Assembly: GCA_032622095.1 (NCBI GenBank)
Contig: CP136061.1
Span: 218,830,373-218,894,372 of the forward strand
DNA: 64,000 nucleotides
Source of the DNA: Siphonodentalium dalli
Taxonomy: Eukaryota; Mollusca; Scaphopoda; Gadilida; Siphonodentaliidae
Direction: 5' to 3'
The notes beneath the pieces are model-generated. The model ran no database searches. It had not been told where the DNA came from and worked only from the letters and a program-made list of their open reading frames with translations. Shown one piece after another: positions 24,290 through 35,580 of the stretch; positions within the stretch are counted from its first letter, which is position 1, and the number at the start of each line of letters is the position of its first letter. The translations under genes were made by a program, and so were the position numbers.

Positions 24290-24900
24290 TCAAACTACAA
24301 TAGAATGGATGCCCCATATTACAAATTGAATCATCATTAACATTATATAAACAAGACCAGAGACACGTGTCAAGAGGGGATTAATTAATTTCGATGATAT
24401 AGATGTTATATTGTTATATTTGAATTTTGAATGAACTGTACAACTTATAGCTAGGCTACGAGTCTTGATATAAGGATCCGAGGCTAGATCGCTTTGTCCT
24501 ATCTTATCATTTAACTTCAATATAGCTGAATTAGTGGAGTTTTTTTTCTCGTTGAGTAGAGAACAAATCTCTGAGAATCTGAGAACATAATAGTTCTTTG
24601 TGGTGCAAACATTTCACATTCAAAGAAGAAATGGCTAATTGAGCCAATTAGTCCACATTCACAATTAAGCGATGGGTTTAGACCCATGCGGTGTTTATGT
24701 TCATTGAGCATCGTGTGCCCTATATATGATAAGTCTATTAATTTTCACATCTGTGCTTCCATACCATGCATAACTTGGTGTGGTTGTCAGAAAGAAGAGG
24801 GAGAAGTTCGTGGGTATGTTTAGCTGCTTCATCCATGTCCCCAAACTCCAGGCAGAGTTATCTCCATTCGCTCCGCTGAGATACCACTGCCATAAGGACA
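24290..24900 (-). pseudogene. LINE retrotransposon relic, C-terminal zinc-knuckle region
   Basis: On the minus strand the frame read from about 24720 down gives GHTMLNEHKHRMGL followed by a C-E-C-G...H-F-F-F-E-C motif. This is the C-x-C-x7-H-x4-C pattern found at the end of many non-LTR retrotransposon ORF2 proteins, after the reverse transcriptase. The adjoining minus frames (24701-24901 and 24290-24520) continue in shifted phases, so the copy is broken by frameshifts and lacks the polymerase domain. Confidence 0.62.
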
Positions 24901-25379
24901 TTTGGTAAGGATTTCTTACGTGTTCTTAGTTTTAGGATTTAAATTGTCTATGTCTGGCTCAGTTCATATTGCTCTTATCAATACCGACAAAATACCATTA
25001 TTGCAAATTTTTGGTGGTCAAAATAAGATAATAGGTGACTAAATATAGTTCCGACGATATGTAAAAATAGATGTATCGGTCCGCAAAGTACCATCCTTGT
25101 GGCAGTGCTATATCGCAGTGATAACGTAGAGGGCGCTGCACGGAGTTTGCCATGTCCCATTTATACTGTCATTTGCTTTTAACAATATCACATACCGGTA
25201 TTGTCCGTTTTAAGTCTTGGGCTGATTTATCACAGGAAGAGTCAAGAGACTTATTGCGGTCAGCTGGACATTGGACATTTTCTTTGGCTGTGAGATTTAT
25301 GCAGTCAAGACAGCCTTGTGTTTTACAACAAGCACCAAGTGATTAGGCGTGATATTGTACTGGTAAATGGATACCTGGT
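24901..25379. other. Intergenic DNA
   Basis: A 64-codon plus-strand frame (25152-25346) has no recognisable motif. Nothing else is seen. Confidence 0.35.
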
Positions 25380-26110
25380 AGATATATTATAAACTGCATG
25401 GATTTGTTCCAATGGTTTTGATAACTCATCATTTATAGAATGAAATGACCTATATATAATGAAGGAATGGCATGCATAGTCAAAACAGGATATGGCATCC
25501 AATAATAAATCATTTCTGCGTTATTGGTATGATGTGTCTCTGGATGGATGGAAAGAGTTAATATTTTGAACACTTATCAATTGATCAATCAGATGAGAAA
25601 TATTTGAGTTAATGTATCGGGACGGATACTAGTGGCATGTGTCTATGGGGTGGATGAAAAGTGTTAATAACAGTTTTTGCGGTGTTTATTAACAAAGTAG
25701 AAGAGTTAATTTAATATATTCTCCCTAGTTGAAACAATAGAGTAATATTTGAGACACAGTGCACAAAAAATTCACATTCGGTATAAGGCAATGTTTTGAG
25801 TTATTGATAGCATGTGGGCTGTGTGACGGGTGGAAAGAGTTAATGTTTTCAAAACCAATCGATCAATCAAAGACCAAAATCTATATAGGTGGAGAATGGG
25901 CCATTAGAAACCTAGCTGTGAGATTTGAAAATATTTTGAGTTATTGCATCTGATAGCAAGTGTCTATGAAATGAGTGGGGATGGTTAATTCTTCAACCGA
26001 TCGATACCAAAAGCTATACCGGTGTCAGAGGGTTGTTTCATAATAAACATGTACATACAATATGAACACGATCGAATAGAAAATTTTCGATCGAGTTAGC
26101 GTGTGGGATA
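25380..26110. repeat. Diverged tandem monomers, TTTGAGTTATTGCATCGGATAG type
   Basis: Monomers of roughly 155-180 bases share GAGTTATTG, a run like GATAGCATGTGTCTATGG and ACCAAAATCTATACAGGTG. The same monomer occurs at about 24040-24250 and 34980-35580. Confidence 0.65.
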
Positions 26111-26861
26111 GCATCTGTCTACGGACGGACCGACGGACGTCCCGACTGGTGATATACATTACGACGGACAGACGAACGACAGATGGTTGATCCAGATGTC
26201 GGCATTATGTGTACCATACATGTTATGTGTACACATAAAACGCAATTTCGTTTTATATGCGCATGCAGAGATGCCCAAAATAAATTGGACAAACCTGGTT
26301 TTAAAACTCGTTCGGCCCGGCCGGGAATTCACATAAACGGTTGGTAAACCCCTTATATGAGTAATCATCTGACATGACCACGCGATTAAGCTGTCTTCAA
26401 AATGATATATCATTTACCGTGATAGGAAAAGGTATATAAGTGATATACGATCGTTAATGTAATGTTTATATGCATTTTCTGATATCCTCGGGATCCAAAT
26501 AAACATATGCACCGGTATTCTTATTAAATTTCAAGTACAAATCCCCCCTCTATTATTTGAGTCCATATATATATAAGTTGTTTATTTCATTCTAAATGAC
26601 TGTTTATTTATATATAACGAGAGGCCGATCATGATAGGCAGTTGTTTAACCCATCCCTTGGCGGTAGTAAATTGCAATGATCGGAATCATAATCTAGAGT
26701 TTTTATGTTGAATATATAGAGTAATCTGAACAAAAAACAAAAAAACAAAAAACAAAGAAAAGGACCATAACTCCATGCACAATTTGTTTCCGATCGGATA
26801 AAAAGTGTTCACCATGCGTAGTCTCTATACGGACGGACGAACGACGAGTGGTCAAACCGGA
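26111..26861. repeat. Dispersed repeat interrupted by the 26869-29514 transposon
   Basis: CGGACGGACGAACGAC followed by CCGGACGTCGAC is the left half of the block seen whole near 23540-23640. A related copy lies at 26120-26240. Confidence 0.55.
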
Positions 26862-26868
26862 CGTCGAC
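26862..26868. repeat. Target-site duplication, left (CGTCGAC)
   Basis: Seven bases abutting the transposon terminus, repeated exactly at 29515-29521. Confidence 0.85.
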
Positions 26869-29514
26869 CACTGTCTGGAATCAGTACGGCTGACTCATGT
26901 TTAGACGTTTCCGGTTTCGTCGGAGCTCGAATTGTTGTTGTCGCGGTAGGCACACTTTTTTACTTAATAAATACATTATGCGCGGATTTTTGGATTGACA
27001 ATGTAGTCAGTTGTTGTTTCTGTATTATTTTGTTTCTATGTACACTGAAAGTCGCTCGCAAAATGATTTCATACGACGATACGATCGTGGTTTATGCCAA
27101 GTAAAAAGTGAAAAAAAGAAAAAATCGAGAAAAATAAATCATCTAGGATTGTATTCACAATGTTTCAGCAAAGCAATTCAACAAATAAAACATCCATCGC
27201 GAACTAGGAACCTTCTCTAACACATACGAAGTTTCACTTGTCTTTAATATACATTTTTCGTGATATAGTGACTGTTTTTCAACAGGTGGTGTTGTTAAAA
27301 ATTGTACGGTTTAGATGTCAACGATTGTGATTGTGTGTACGGTTTATCTCAGAATCGTGTGGATAAATACTAACCTAATTTTCTTTTAAAATCGTTCTCT
27401 GTGAGATATACCACGTGATGTTGAATAAATAATAAATGTGACAAATCTAAATTTAATTGTTTTGTTCGTGATTTGGACTCCGGAAACAATACAATTGCTT
27501 ATCTACTACATAATTATATATGTATAATTATGTAGGCCTGTCTCAAGACTGGTCCACGTACCTGTGTAAAGCGTGCATGCGTAAGGGTGCGTATGGTTGA
27601 TGGGTCTATATGTATTACGCACGGTGTCAAGACCGTTCAGTGACATGAATTAACTATCCGCTTGACTATTTATATAACATCTTCCTTATTTGTGCAATTT
27701 GTTTAATGGGTGAAAGAATAAAGTATTTGATTGTTTGACAAAATCATGACGCACTTGACAGACATCGTCTGTAGTTTAAACATATTGTATTTGCTCTAAA
27801 TAGTACATTAATATAAAATACATGTAATACATATATAGGCTATTTTAAAGGGATCGGAGGACAAGTGCTAACCACTTAGATGATCCCTCCGTATAGACCC
27901 ATCGATCAGCCATTATATACGCACCCTTACGTGTACACGCATGCATTACGCAGGTCTGTGGACGAGCCTTTACTGGGCGACCAATAGTTGATTATTATGA
28001 TTTTTATCTTCGGTTTGTTTACGAGTATAGTGTTCTCTCCATCCTTACGGTCGTATCTGACCACTATAGGGGTCCAATACAAAGCCGAAAATGTTAAAAT
28101 GCTGCATGTTTAAATTTACTATACACGTTTAAAAATATCTTGAACACTAAAACTATATATCAGACCATGCAATTGTTTTCAAATATGAATTTAACTCATT
28201 ATTTAATTGTCTACGTTTTTGTATTCTACTAGAAAACAAATAGCCTATTGTATGGTCCTTGGTCCTGTCGTGGCTTTGCGGATTAAGAGAACACTATATC
28301 GTGCAGTTTATGTTTTATCTTTTTACAGTTTTGTTTCATGTTTTCGGATTTTTGGTCCACGCATGTTCTGTTTGTTTTCGTTTTGTTCACAGGTAAGAAA
28401 ACTTTTTGCTCAACGGGCTGCTGAATGTACATCTATTTATATTACCGATATTTGTTGAATTGTCGGCTCTGTCAACTTTTAATATGTTAATGGTCAATGC
28501 ACCGGGGTCGCTCGATCCGACCTTAATAACTTTGTCCTCACTGCTGACCACATTCGGCACAACATTAAAATTATCCGTTCTGTAGCCAATCTTCCCCGTC
28601 ATCATATTAAGTTAATTCTAGATTTATAATCTTTAGTATATTGTCGCCATGAGTCACTTTAAAATGCTCTATACTATGTGAGAAGGAGTCGAATCCAATG
28701 TTACACGTGTGGCACTTGAATTTCTCCATCTTGAATTCTGAAAGTAGCGTCAAATATTCGACTGTAGGCTTAGCTAACACATTATACTATAAATATAACA
28801 AATTAATTTTTGTTATCCAAAATATATGCACCATAAACACGTGGTTACGGTCACATTCCCTGTGCGGAATATCACAACAACAACGAGTTCATAATAGCAT
28901 GCGTTGTGGGAAACAAACATTCATTTGTTATATATATGAATTTTAACTCATAAACTTAAAAATGACAGGTTTCTGTAGAATATACGCCAAAGAACTGACA
29001 GAAACCCAATAAACAGTACGTCTGAACCGTACACAACTAGGACATGAAATGCTGATCAACCGTACACTAGCTGCAATCTAAACCGTACACAAAAATTCGT
29101 CGATGACCATCCAAAATATACTTTTTTCTACTATACAACACACCCGAATGGACAAATGGTTACGGATTATTGTTTGATAAACATTACGAATTATATATGA
29201 CCTGCAAGATTATAATTTTAAAAGGATAAAACTCTTGTAAAACGGATTTGAAAGCGAATTTTGCACAAAAATATACAAAATTCTCGATTCAATTGCGCTA
29301 TAATCTAACAAAGTATGACATTATATAACTCTGGTTAGTTTCCTGTGTACTGTTAACATATCCTGAACATATCCGACCAAGATTCCATTATGGTACGACA
29401 GTCTGAACATCTAAAATCAAGCATTTTAGTCGGTTGTATACCGTCGAGTTTCTGTCTTTGCGACCAAACCGGAAACGTCTAAACATGAGTCAGCCGTACT
29501 GATTCCAGACAGTG
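26869..29514. mobile_element. 2646-bp non-autonomous TIR transposon
   Basis: The ends are perfect inverted repeats for 49 bases, beginning CACTGTCTGGAATCAGTACG, then diverge. Both ends abut CGTCGAC. Subterminal GTGTACGGTTTA-type motifs occur near both ends (about 27304 and 27334; inverted at about 29022, 29055 and 29080), as expected for transposase-binding sites. No frame encodes a transposase. CACTG/CAGTG termini recall hAT or P-type elements, but a 7-bp duplication is unusual for hAT, so the superfamily stays open. Confidence 0.85.
27534..27980. mobile_element. Nested inverted-repeat element inside the TIR transposon
   Basis: GGTCCACGTACCTGTGTAA...GTAAGGGTGCGTAT...ATGGGTCTATA at 27551-27610 is matched in reverse by TATAGACCCAT...ATACGCACCCTTAC...CAGGTCTGTGGAC at 27892-27963. 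The arms are about 80% alike. Confidence 0.68.
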
Positions 29515-29521
29515 CGTCGAC
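29515..29521. repeat. Target-site duplication, right (CGTCGAC)
   Basis: Identical to 26862-26868. The host repeat continues as ACTATGTCTACCATG, matching ACTATGTGTACCATA of the uninterrupted relative near 23601. Confidence 0.85.
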
Positions 29522-29946
29522 ACTATGTCTACCATGCGATGGTATGGGTACACATAAAACCATTTCAATGTGATGTAAAATGATTATTAAGAATCAGACA
29601 AGGGCTAACACACGATCTTCTCTTGGTTCTTATAAGGCTAAGTAGATTAAGTTGGGAAAGCATGACCCCATTATTTCACCCCTGTATTATTATTTAATTT
29701 TGATGACACCCCCACCCCCGGATGTATACTATTCCGCCCCTATCCTATATATGTTTATTTGGTTCCCAAAAATAGCACAGCCAATACGCACACGATTGTA
29801 TTGCGAAATATACTTCATCGGGGTTCACGATTAGACAGCGATTGATATTAAATCGTAAATTAACAACACGTGGCACGCGACGTCAGGATTGAGGCTATGT
29901 CGCACTATTGACGAAATAACGGAGATGTTCTAAGAAGTGCTTTTTA
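29522..29946. other. Intergenic DNA
   Basis: I see nothing assignable beyond the tail of the host repeat. Confidence 0.35.
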
Positions 29947-30385
29947 AAGGCCCACTTAATTTTGAAACCCCCAGATTACATTATATCAAATATATGCCAT
30001 ATTATATACCATTTGAAAGAGGAAGCTCCAAAACATTGTATTATCAACTTATCGGGTGTAATAAACTATAAGGACATGTTGTTTTTGTTGAGTTTCCAAC
30101 GCGTTTAGTCATCTTGATTGCAGTAAAAAGCAGTATTATTTTCAATGCAGATAAAGATAGAGTTATTCCCCTTCCATTGAAAAAGTTTGAATTCTGTTGC
30201 ATTCTGGGATCCAACGTGGGGGGGGGGGTTCTATTCCTCTGTGGGCATCGTCTGAGACACAAATGTTTCAAATGGTGATGAATTATAGTATTTTAATCAT
30301 ATTTTATGGCATAGATTGTTATAAAACCGTATATCAAGTCACTATAAAAAAAAATAATCGGCGACTCGAAAATTAAGTGGGCCTT
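29947..30385. mobile_element. MITE family A, complete copy in reverse orientation
   Basis: Ends AAGGCCCACTTAATTTT and AAAATTAAGTGGGCCTT, flanked by TA on both sides (29945-29946 and 30386-30387). The whole interior is the reverse complement of 1179-1629, with small indels and substitutions. Confidence 0.9.
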
Positions 30386-30389
30386 TAAG

Positions 30390-30990
30390 TGTTCGCGCTG
30401 ACGCGGTCATAAAATTGCAAAAAATAGACCAACTAAGGGCCGTAGCTCAGTTAAAATGGATCTGACAAATCTGGTTTTCGAATTTGTGAAAGATGCTGTT
30501 GTGACAGATCCACATACCAAATATGGATGAAGTTGGTTGACGTTTGTTCGAGTTATATCACGCTAACGGACATAACATTTCCGAAAATTTCCCATATTGT
30601 AAAAAAATAAATAGACAAACTAAGGACTGTATAGCTCAGGTAAAATAGATCGGACAAATCTGGTTATCGAACTCGTTCAAGATATTGTTGAAAAAAATCC
30701 ATATATACTAAATATGATGAATTTGGTTGATGTTTGTACAAGTTATCGCGCTAACGAACATAACATTTCCTAAAATTGTTAAAAAATAGACTAACTATAA
30801 ATGGGCCGACTTAAGTAAATAAACAAAACTGATTTTCGAACTTGATCTAGATATTTTTGTGAAAGGTCCATATACCAAATATGAATGAAATTGGTTGACG
30901 TTTGTTCAAGTTATCGCGCTAATCGACAACAAATTTCTATAGATAGAAAAAAGTGGCATAACTCTGGTTATAAATTCGGGGCGGACCCGT
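30390..30990 (+). repeat. Tandem repeat, about 175-186 bp, three units
   Basis: Units are marked by ATAGACMAACTA at about 30425, 30611 and 30785. They share CATATACCAAATATGA, TTGGTTGACGTTTGT and GAGTTATCGCGCTAA. Confidence 0.82.
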
Positions 30991-32722
30991 TTTTCTGTGT
31001 ATAGAGCTGTCACACATAACAATTAACTCACATATATACAAACAAATGTCATAATCCATCACTTAACGGCTAAATTATATAGGTTTGTTTAGCGATCGCT
31101 CGACCACCCGCCCACCCGTCCCTCGCCAAACCACAAGTCAAGTTTTGATAAAAACTCAAATAAAAATATATATAACCTTTATGTTTCCGTTATATTAAAG
31201 AGCGTTCTGTTTATCAATTTGGATGTTGTATCTTCGAATTGGCTGTGCGTTATACAAGCGAATTATTGATATAGAAACTATTAAATAGTTTGCTATCTAA
31301 CCTGAACATCCTTATTTCAAGTCTCGACCCAAGATAATTCATTGGAATAATTTTATGGTTTTTTTTTCTCCACTGGTCATGCTCGTCTTGTGAAATACGA
31401 ATCTGTTTTCCCCCGGAAATATGTAAACCGAATTTGATCAATCGTTTGAAAGCATAAATGGCCTTCTGCATGTGTTCCATGCAGGATGTACACAAATAAA
31501 TAAAATAACAAAACAAATTAAACAACAAGCTATCACAAAGCAGAACAATAATAGTAAAAAAAAAAACTGTTATGAGACTATTTTGTTTTTCATGAAAACT
31601 ATTATATATGCAACTTTTAATAAACAAAACCGAACACATAGGTGTAAAAACCCAGATAGACCATTTCATATTTATCCCGGATAAGCTTCCTGCATGGTGG
31701 AAATTCCGATTTTGTCACATTTTTATCTCATACTTTGAAAACGGGAATATATATTTCGAAATGGAAATTATCAGAGCAAACATGATTAATATATTATATA
31801 TACGCGATAAATAATCATTTTAACTGACCTGGCAGTTGGTTATCCATATGGTTTGCACACTTTCCAACATCCCATTTGCCGTGATATGGAGAAACAGCAA
31901 CGATTCTTGATGAATCTGAAGTAAGTTTTCTCTATTGTATAAGCCGCATTAACGTTTAGTGCGGTTGAGTACCTCACTGCGGTTATTTTCTACCAGACTC
32001 TCAGACCCCATGCAACGGTAAATGGACTCACTATATACAGATAATGACCCGAGTATTTTAGTAGTAGAATACACACCATGCAGAGTAATTGTCGGAAGGT
32101 AATCAATTTACACAAGGAGTTATTGAATTCAAACTGAAAACTAACAATATAAGCTATGCCAGGCTTTTAAAAAATATACGGACAGTAAGTGACGTTGGAA
32201 GAAAAGTTGAATGGATTCTTATTGTTGCTATACCCGCCCAAATGGCACTTGCAGCGCAGGCTATAGATGATAATCGATGATTGTAACATTAGATACAACA
32301 CAACAATATATCATTATAGAGTAGTGAACCACACAGTGACTCTTACAATATCGGCGTTTGTTCATTTGGAAGTGCCTTTTCTGCAAACATATATACCGCA
32401 ATTACAAATTCGTTTCGGATAATTTATTCAGTGGAGCAGACATGCCCCGCGGGTTGTTAAATTGAACGCAATAATCGAATCTTTCTGCTCACGTTATCAA
32501 TATTTTTCTACTAAGGAAAGTGCAACAAGCCTCAGGCAACATAGATATATCAAGTATATCATTTATATATATATATTATACATACACACAGCAGCACGTT
32601 TCAACTACGTTAGCCCTTTATTGGAACATCGTGCATTTATAAAGTTTTGTTCAGAAATTGACACTCAGTTTCCAAGGAATTAGGGAATAGCATACATTGC
32701 CAAGTTTATTCAACTACCATTA
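30991..32722. other. Intergenic DNA
   Basis: Two stretches were examined as exons: ATGGAGAAACAGCAACGATT... at about 31887, ending before GTAAGT, and an open frame at 32089-32280. No phase-compatible splice joining them could be found, so no gene is called. Confidence 0.4.
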
Positions 32723-33194
32723 AAGGTACTCAACCCGATAAAACTCCTCTCAATTACTATTTCAATGGCTTCGGGGGTAAAAAAAAATCTGATTCGAGTC
32801 GAGGAAGTCACCCATCAAAGCTCAGATTTGTTAGATATCGATTTTAGAAATCTATTATTTTTCATTATCGGGAATTCTTACTGGCCCAGTACGTAGTCAA
32901 TTATTACCACTTGATTATAGAGTTATCCATCCTTGTCTGTTTGAATAGAATTTTGGCGTAAAATCTCGAGCATGTTACCAAATTGACGGCAGTTATAAGT
33001 ACTCATCTCGAGAACATAAGAATTTTCAAAAATCAATATCTAATAACTCTGAGCTTTGTTTGATGGGTTCCTCGACTCGAATCAAATATTTTTTACCCCC
33101 AAAGCCAAAGAAATAGTAATATAGGACCCTCTGATCGGATTGTTGTTGTTGGAATCTGTTGAGATGGGGACCCTCTTTACTGGTTGAGTACCTT
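32723..33194. mobile_element. MITE family B, complete copy
   Basis: Ends AAGGTACTCAACCCG and GGTTGAGTACCTT, flanked by TA (32721-32722 and 33195-33196). The interior is two inverted halves carrying GATTCGAGTCGAGGAA and its complement. Confidence 0.88.
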
Positions 33195-33385
33195 TAACAT
33201 ATACACAACATACTTTCTTGCAATGTGGGTTGGTGGTGACGATCACCTTCCGCTTGGCGCGGAATAAAATCAGTCATTGTGTTAATTGGAGTGGACAGTA
33301 ATTATAGGTCGAAGAACTAAAATATAAACACGAGAAACACGTAGAAGTTCTGTTGACATGTGCATTCGGCATCTCTCAATTCCAC

Positions 33386-33658
33386 CGAGTCGCTGCCATT
33401 TTGGATCCATCCAGCCCCGTTCCGAGCTTTCAGTGCTACAGGTCAAAGTTATGGAGTAGCATAATTCCATATATGAAGCTATTGAATAGTCATGCATCGA
33501 TCCATATATTGAAATCATGAATATTCAAAACACTATGTATGGAACATAGAAATCGGATATAAAAGTCTTTTTACGATTTCTATGGTATGGAATGCTGCTC
33601 CTGAACTTTGACCTGTACCACTTAAAATGCGGAATGGGGACTGAATGGTTGCGACTCA
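33386..33658. repeat. Hairpin element, 273 bp
   Basis: GAGTCGCTGCCATT...CCCCGTTCCG...TACAGGTCAAAGTT at 33386-33447 is matched in reverse by AACTTTGACCTGTA...CGGAATGGGG...GTTGCGACTC at 33605-33658. The arms carry about 20% differences and close on a short loop. Confidence 0.72.
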
Positions 33659-33788
33659 GTGATCTCGCTTATCTCATGCATATGACGATAAGAGAAGATA
33701 TTGAATTCATACATGTTGTACCCTTGTGTTTTACCGGCGCGCATTCTAATGTTGATCGATAAAGCAAGCGCAGTTGCGGTGCCACACC

Positions 33789-34239
33789 TATGGAATCCTA
33801 TTAGGGCCACTTGCTAATGGCGCTTTCGGCGTACTTTTTGTCGCTTTCGGCGCTTTCGGCGCGCGCCGAAACATACCCTAATGGCGCACTTTTTGTCGCT
33901 TCCGGCGCGCGCCATTAGGGAGTGGACCTAATAGTATGCCTAATGGCGCTTTCGGCGCGCGCCGAAAGCGACAAAAAGTGCGCCATTAGTAACGCGCCGA
34001 AAGCGACAAAATGTGCGCCGTTATACGGCGCACATTTTGTCGCTTTCGGCACGCCAAAACATGCGCTAATATCGCACGCGCGCCGAAAGCGACAAAAAGT
34101 GCGCCGAAAGCGACAAATAGTGCGCCGTAACGGCGCATATTTTGTCGCTTTCGGCGCGTTACTAATGGCGCACTTTTTGTCGCTTTCGGCGCATCGCGCC
34201 GAAAGCGCCATTAGCAAGTGGCCCTAATAGGATTCCATA
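33789..34239. repeat. GC-rich serial-hairpin element, 451 bp
   Basis: The outer 43 bases (TATGGAATCCTATTAGGGCC... 33789-33831) recur as a perfect reverse complement at 34197-34239, and TA at each end may be a target duplication. The interior is almost wholly built from one word, GCGCCGAAAGCGACAAAAAG plus TGCGCC, in both orientations about ten times, giving many nested stems. The mirror-image 100-codon frames on the two strands simply reflect the palindrome. Confidence 0.9.
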
Positions 34240-34439
34240 CTATGCACACCCCATATCATATCCGCAAATAGAGATATTTCCGTTTCATATGTAGTCAATT
34301 GTACATTGCAGTTAATTCATATTAGCTAGCCAATATTTGCCCCCCCCCCCGAACATTTTAACTCCAGTTCAAATTATCCGATCGAAACGTAACTTGATAT
34401 GAGGAATAACCATCACATTATTCAGGTCGTTCGATTTCG
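34240..34439. other. Intergenic spacer
   Basis: Poly-C run at about 34340-34350, otherwise nothing assignable. Confidence 0.35.
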
Positions 34440-34965
34440 GTCACGGTCCGATGGATGTTGGTGGAGTATATGCCCCTTTTTACTTAGAATTTAGGTTTTG
34501 GGTTGTCCGAATGATAACTTGAGCAATATTCAACAGAATCTATTTATATTTGGTATGTTGTTATCATTTGAGAAGACGCAGGCCAATTTCGATTTCGGCC
34601 ATGGTCTGATGATTTTTGACGGAGTTATGCCTTTTTTGTTTTACTTAGAAATCACTGTTTTTGTGTTGTCCGGATGATAACTTGATCAATATTAAACAAA
34701 ATTTCTTGATATTTGGTATGTGGTTCTTACTTGAGAAGACGCAGGCCAGGTTCGATGATTTTTGACGGAGTTATGCTCTTTTTATTTTACATCAAAAACT
34801 CAGTTTTTCCATTGTCCGGATGATTATTTCAGCAATATTCAACAAATTGTTGATAGTTGGTTCGTGGTTCACATTTGAAAATTTGCAGGCCAAGTTTGAT
34901 TATTGTCCGATGATTTTTGAGAGTTATGCCTCTTTATCGACTGCACCTCGTTCCGGGGATATGGG
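34440..34965 (+). repeat. Tandem repeat, about 150-160 bp, three units
   Basis: TTGTCCGAATGATAACTT (about 34503) and variants at about 34665 and 34813 mark the units. They share CAATATTCAACA, GAGAAGACGCAGGCCA and TTTTTGACGGAGTTATGCC. Confidence 0.82.
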
Positions 34966-34969
34966 GTTT

Positions 34970-35580
34970 GCGACCTTTTATTGTGTTTGTTATTGGTAGC
35001 ATGTGTCTACAGGGTAGATGGATTGGAAGAGTAAATATCATTTAAAAAAACCAATTAATCAATAAATACCAAAATCCATAAAGGTGAAAAGTGTGCCAAA
35101 ATAAACCTATAGATACAAATACTAGTATGAGGAAGATCAGATGAAAAATATTTTAGTTATTACAACGGATAGCATGTGTCTATGGAATGTGTTCGAAGGG
35201 TTAATTATTTTCTAAACCAATCAACCAATCGATACCAAAAACTATACAGGTGAGGGGTGTGTCATCCTAAACCTGCCCATAAAATGTGAACATGACCCGA
35301 CAAAAAATACTTGAGTTATTGCGTCGGATAGCATGTGTCTACTGACATATAATATGGATGGATGGAGGTACGAATGACAGATGGTTGATCCGAAAATCGG
35401 CACATGTCTATACGAGGATGGAAAGTGTTAATATTTTCTAAACTTTCTAAATTGATAAACCTTATTAATAACAAAAACTATACAAATGAGGGGCGTGTCA
35501 TAAACCTGCACATAAATATGAGCATGGTCGGATAATAAATATTTGAGTTATCGCATCGGATAGATTGTGTCTACTAATTA
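34970..35580 (+). repeat. Tandem repeat, about 155-177 bp monomers
   Basis: GATAGCATGTGTCTA or variants occur at about 34995, 35172, 35327 and 35560, with TTTGAGTTATTGC upstream of each. Same family as 25380-26110. Confidence 0.72.

Noticed and set aside
26869-29514. Transib assignment from the CAC-start TIR
   Set aside because: Transib duplications are 5 bp; the duplication here is 7 bp (the 5-bp flanks TCGAC and CGTCG do not match).
31887-32280. Two-exon gene starting MEKQQRFLMN with a second exon at 32089
   Set aside because: No acceptor gives an open frame in the required phase, and the second frame is preceded by a stop codon.
33915-34227. Overlapping open frames of about 100 codons on both strands with near-identical peptides
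   Set aside because: They mirror each other because the DNA is palindromic, and they have no splice or start context.
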